The notes beneath the pieces were generated by a model. That model was not told the DNA's origin. It searched no databases and worked only from the letters and a program-made list of their open reading frames with translations. A DNA stretch of 15,498 nucleotides from Candidatus Eiseniibacteriota bacterium (GTDB taxonomy: Bacteria; Joyebacterota; Joyebacteria; Joyebacterales; Joyebacteraceae). Positions 12,792 to 15,498 of this stretch are shown here, piece by piece. The number at the start of each line of letters is the position of its first letter. Position 1 is the first letter of the stretch. The position numbers and the translations under genes were made by a program. The DNA is taken from assembly GCA_030638405.1 (NCBI GenBank), contig DAOWER010000034.1:1-15498 (forward strand). The letters are read 5' to 3'.

Positions 12792-14009
12792 ATGAGCGCG
12801 GCAATGACGATGAAGCTTCTCCGTTCTCTCACCTTCCTGGCGGTAGTGTCGCTGGCCGTCTGCGCGTGCGCGCAGGATGCCCGGCCCGACAGCTCCGCCG
12901 CGATGTCACTCGACACTGTCCCACCCGCCCCCATCACTTGTCTTGAGGCCCGCGACTACGTCGACAACAGCGATGCGGGCGATAAGATACACATCACATG
13001 GTCGCTGTCGGCCGATGACGGCGGCGGCATGAGCGACGTCGCCTCGTACCAGCTCTGGCGGTCCGAAGGGGCGGAGGCGGGCTGGGATTCGCTCGGTGTC
13101 GCGGCCGCGGGGCAGACAAGCTACCTGGACGAGACGGCGGAGCCGGGTGTCGACTACTACTACGGCGTTGCAGCCTTCGACGGCGTCAACTACTCCGAGC
13201 AGACGTCGTTTGGGCCCGTGGCCGGGCGCACGAACTTCTTCCAGAAGACGCGTGTGTCCGTGCTCGTGCTCATGCTGGTCTTCTTCGGCATGGTTCTCGT
13301 CTTCACGAAGCTCGCCGAGCGCGGCGCCGACCTGTTCGTGCGCCGGATTCCGGGGCTGAACGCCATCGAGGAGGCCGTCGGCCGTGCGACCGAGATGGGC
13401 CGCCCGGTCCTCTACGTGCCCGGCATCGGCGAGATCGACAACATCATGACGATCGCCAGCCTCACCATTCTCTCGCACGTGGCCAAGATAACGGCCAGGT
13501 ACGAGACGCCTCTCATCGTGCCGACGGCGCGCGCGGTCGTGATGTCGGCCGCGGAGGAGGTCGTCAAGGAGGCTTACGCGGCGGTCGGGAAGCCCGACGG
13601 CTACAACCCGGACAACATCCGCTACCTGTCGGATGCGCAGTTCGCGTTCGCGGGCGCGGTCAATGGCATCATGCTGCGGGAGAAGCCCGCGGCGAACCTG
13701 TACATGGGGGCGTTCTGGGCGGAATCTCTGCTCCTGGCCGAGACCGGCTTCGAGGCAGGCGCCATTCAGGTTGCCGGGACCGCGATGGTCTCTCAGTTGC
13801 CGTTCTTCGTGACGGCGTGTGACTTCACTTTGATGGGTGAGGAGCTGTACGCGGCCAGCGCGTATCTTTCTCGCGAGCCGAAGCTCCTTGGCGGGCTCAA
13901 GGGCTCCGACTGGATGAAGGTCTTGAGTATCACCATCATGGCTACGGGCGTCATTATCTACCTGTTGAACCCGGACAACGCCTTCGTGGCGTGGTTCTCT
14001 TCGCAGTAG
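12792..14009 (+). CDS. Membrane protein A2: signal peptide, FN3, TM, DUF6754-like domain, TM
   Basis: This 405-residue paralogue of A1 has the same order of parts. It has a signal peptide (1-27, SLTFLAVVSLAVCACA, cut before QDA, the same place as in A1) and an FN3 domain at about 43-146 (PPAPITCLEA, IHITWSLS, YQLWRSEG, VDYYYGVAA). A TM at about 155-172 is followed by the basic/charged TKLAERGADLFVRR, the DUF6754-like domain at about 180-372, and a final TM at about 376-392. The two Cys in the signal region (VCAC) give an imperfect lipobox, so a lipoprotein is possible but less likely than normal cleavage. The cytosolic domain is much more conserved with A1 (roughly 60% by eye; GEELYAASAYLSREP is identical) than the FN3 domain, so the cytosolic part is the constrained one. 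The SD is weak (GAAGG, 12 bases from ATG 12792); ATG 12804 or 12810 are alternatives. Confidence 0.87.
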   Translation: MSAAMTMKLLRSLTFLAVVSLAVCACAQDARPDSSAAMSLDTVPPAPITCLEARDYVDNSDAGDKIHITWSLSADDGGGMSDVASYQLWRSEGAEAGWDSLGVAAAGQTSYLDETAEPGVDYYYGVAAFDGVNYSEQTSFGPVAGRTNFFQKTRVSVLVLMLVFFGMVLVFTKLAERGADLFVRRIPGLNAIEEAVGRATEMGRPVLYVPGIGEIDNIMTIASLTILSHVAKITARYETPLIVPTARAVVMSAAEEVVKEAYAAVGKPDGYNPDNIRYLSDAQFAFAGAVNGIMLREKPAANLYMGAFWAESLLLAETGFEAGAIQVAGTAMVSQLPFFVTACDFTLMGEELYAASAYLSREPKLLGGLKGSDWMKVLSITIMATGVIIYLLNPDNAFVAWFSSQ

Positions 14010-14058
14010 GACGGGACGCGCTCGGACAACGTCCGCGCCCCGCAGCAGAGGTCATCGG

Positions 14059-14703
14059 ATGAGAAGAGAGATTCCCCTCGCTATCACGTTTCTGATCGGC
14101 ATCTTCATGCTGGTCGATTTCTTCGTGCCGCACCACGTCGTCTCTTCGTCCGCGGAGGAGATGAAGCAGTGGGGGACGATCATCATCGCTGCGTCGATTC
14201 TCCTGGGCGTCGGGAATCTCATCCGAGTTCACTTCCACAAGATACGCAGGAGGCGCGAGGGCTGGGGCTACAGCATCACCACGCTGGCCATAATGGCCAT
14301 CATGTTCGCGTTCGGTGGCCCATGGGGGACCATTGAGGAGGGCTCCGCCTTCAACTGGATGTTCCTGAACATGCAGGTGCCCCTCCAGAGCACCATGTTC
14401 TCGCTGCTGGCCTTCTTCATCGCGTCAGCGGCGTACCGGGCCTTCCGGCTTCGGTCGGCGGAGGCGAGCCTGCTCCTCATAGCGGCCATCATCGTCATGC
14501 TCGGGCGCGTGCCGCTCGGGCAGCTCATGACCAGATCCTGGCCCGAGGCCGTACAGCTGCCAAACATGACCGAGGTGATCATGGCCTATCCGAACATGGC
14601 CGCGTTTCGGGGCATCCTGATGGGCGCGGCGTTGGGGGTCATGGCGATGGGGCTCAGGATCATCCTGGGCATCGAGCGTTCGTACCTTGGCGGGGAGAAG
14701 TAG
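14059..14703 (+). CDS. Membrane protein B2, paralogue of B1
   Basis: The 214-residue protein has about six transmembrane helices and aligns with B1 along its whole length. Shared blocks are MRR.IPLA (1-8), PHH (24-26), H.HKIR (58-63), MFLN.QVP followed by TMFSLLAF, IASAA.RAFR, VMLGRVP.G and ILGIER. The loop before the last helix (LPNMTEVIMAYPNMAAFRG) differs from B1. Translation starts at ATG 14059 with GAGGT (14048-14052) upstream; the start aligns with the second Met of B1. It follows A2 by 49 bases and precedes C2 by three bases, a tighter arrangement than in the first module. Its function is unknown. Confidence 0.85.
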   Translation: MRREIPLAITFLIGIFMLVDFFVPHHVVSSSAEEMKQWGTIIIAASILLGVGNLIRVHFHKIRRRREGWGYSITTLAIMAIMFAFGGPWGTIEEGSAFNWMFLNMQVPLQSTMFSLLAFFIASAAYRAFRLRSAEASLLLIAAIIVMLGRVPLGQLMTRSWPEAVQLPNMTEVIMAYPNMAAFRGILMGAALGVMAMGLRIILGIERSYLGGEK

Positions 14704-14706
14704 TCG

Positions 14707-15498
14707 ATGGCTCGTAAGCCCTTCGACATACGCAATATCGACCGCCGGATCCTCTTCACGCTGATCTTCGTCGCGGTCGTATGGCCACTGCTACAGCCGA
14801 TGAGTCTCCCCATCGACGTGTCGCCGCCCGTACAGACGCTCTACGACGCCGTCGAGGCCATACCTCCCGGGTCCATAGTGATGCTCGGCGCCGACTACAG
14901 CCCCGACACGATGCCCGAACTCCAGCCGATGGTCAATACGTTCATCCGTCATGCCTTCGAGCGCGATCTCAGGATCGTCGTAGCGTGCCTGTGGCCCGCA
15001 TCACCGCCGCTGGTCGAAACGGCGATGGGGCCTCTCGCCGAGGAGTACGGCAAGGAGTACGGCACCGACTACGTCAACCTGGGCTACATGGCCGGAGGCA
15101 TCGTCACGCTCCTGGGCATGGGCGCCAGCATTCCGAACACTTACCCCAGCGACTACGGCGGGACACCCGTTGGGGAGATACCTCTGATGCAGGAGGTTGA
15201 GAACTTCGATGATATCGCGTTCGTCATGGAGGTCTCTGCCGGCACACCCGGTACGCGCGAGTGGGTGCAGCAGGTTCAGGGTCGCTACAGAGTTGCGCTG
15301 GGCTCGGGCACGACCGCGGTTGGCGCGCCGAACTTCTATCCATACGTCCAAAGTGGCCAGCTGACCGGGCTTCTGGGCGGTCTCAAGGGCGCCGCGGAGT
15401 ACGAGACGCTCATCGGGCATCCGGGTGACGCGACCAAGGGTATGGACGCGCAGTCGGTAGTCCACGCGCTCGTCGTAGCCTTCATCCTGCTCGGGAAC
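14707..15498 (+). CDS. Membrane protein C2, paralogue of C1 (3' end cut by window)
   Basis: The frame is open for 264 codons from ATG 14707 to the window edge. GGGGAG (14692-14697) lies 9 bases before the start. The protein begins MARKPFDIRNIDRRI (basic, N-in), then a helix (LFTLIFVAVVWPLL) and a soluble domain matching C1: SPPVQTLYDAVEA, ADYSPDTMPELQPM, GTPVGEIPLMQ, NFYPYVQSGQLTGLLGG, GAAEYE, GMDAQSVVH. The second helix has begun (ALVVAFILLGN) when the window ends; only about 20 residues should be missing judging from C1. Differences from C1 include a rebuilt middle (LWPASPPLVETAMGPLAEEY) and STT-type residues before the FYPY motif (GSGTTAVGAPNFYPY). It presumably pairs with A2 and B2. Confidence 0.83.
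   Translation, partial: MARKPFDIRNIDRRILFTLIFVAVVWPLLQPMSLPIDVSPPVQTLYDAVEAIPPGSIVMLGADYSPDTMPELQPMVNTFIRHAFERDLRIVVACLWPASPPLVETAMGPLAEEYGKEYGTDYVNLGYMAGGIVTLLGMGASIPNTYPSDYGGTPVGEIPLMQEVENFDDIAFVMEVSAGTPGTREWVQQVQGRYRVALGSGTTAVGAPNFYPYVQSGQLTGLLGGLKGAAEYETLIGHPGDATKGMDAQSVVHALVVAFILLGN

Noticed and set aside
12842..12872. Lipobox making A2 a lipoprotein
   Set aside because: VCAC does not match the usual [LVI][ASTVI][GAS]C well, and cleavage after ACA before QD mirrors A1, which has no Cys there.
14010..14058. Small hairpin (CGGAC/GTCCG) between A2 and B2
   Set aside because: Only five base pairs with no U-run; the genes are otherwise arranged as one operon.

Overview
The window is a GC-rich, tightly packed bacterial segment in which every supported gene lies on the plus strand. 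It probably comes from an uncultured lineage. The first, truncated protein is a secreted beta-helix-like product ending in a short WGxIKxMFR-type tail, which I associate from memory (not checked) with proteins of Eisenbacteria/Krumholzibacteria/Latescibacteria-like genomes. The split P-protein (separate gcvPA and gcvPB) and the -35 boxes of TTGAC type fit such a bacterium, but the sequence alone does not fix the phylum. There are no tRNA, rRNA, CRISPR, IS or phage signatures, and no intergenic stretch exceeds 300 bases.

Region 1 (1-420) holds the C-terminus of the beta-helix-like protein and a strong stem-loop terminator. Region 2 (about 458-4985) is a glycine cleavage operon: a promoter with a hairpin-rich leader, then gcvT, gcvH, gcvPA (TTG start) and gcvPB (ATGA overlap). 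It encodes the T, H and split P proteins; the L protein is not here. Region 3 (4989-8832) continues without an obvious break. It holds a two-helix membrane protein with a PH-like tail, a small conserved-looking protein with a charged coiled-coil tail, a GlmL/MutL-family actin-fold (ASKHA) ATPase, and a 374-residue protein with barrel-sandwich and SH3-like segments. No cobalamin-dependent mutase, the usual partner of GlmL, is visible.

Region 4 (8842-15498) begins with a hairpin and a good sigma70-type promoter. It then holds a membrane-protein locus arranged A1-B1-C1-D1-A2-B2-C2, running off the window end. A is signal peptide + fibronectin III + TM + DUF6754-like cytosolic domain + TM. B is an approximately six-helix membrane protein with conserved histidines. 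C is TM + extracytoplasmic alpha/beta domain + TM. D is an approximately eight-helix membrane protein. A1/A2, B1/B2 and C1/C2 are clearly paralogous, so a multigene block was duplicated in tandem and has since diverged. By eye, the large domains of A and C also appear related to each other although they are predicted to face opposite sides of the membrane.

The most interesting hypothesis is that Region 4, perhaps with the ASKHA ATPase and the barrel-sandwich protein, encodes an undescribed envelope complex built from two homologous but non-identical modules. Its function cannot be read from the sequence.
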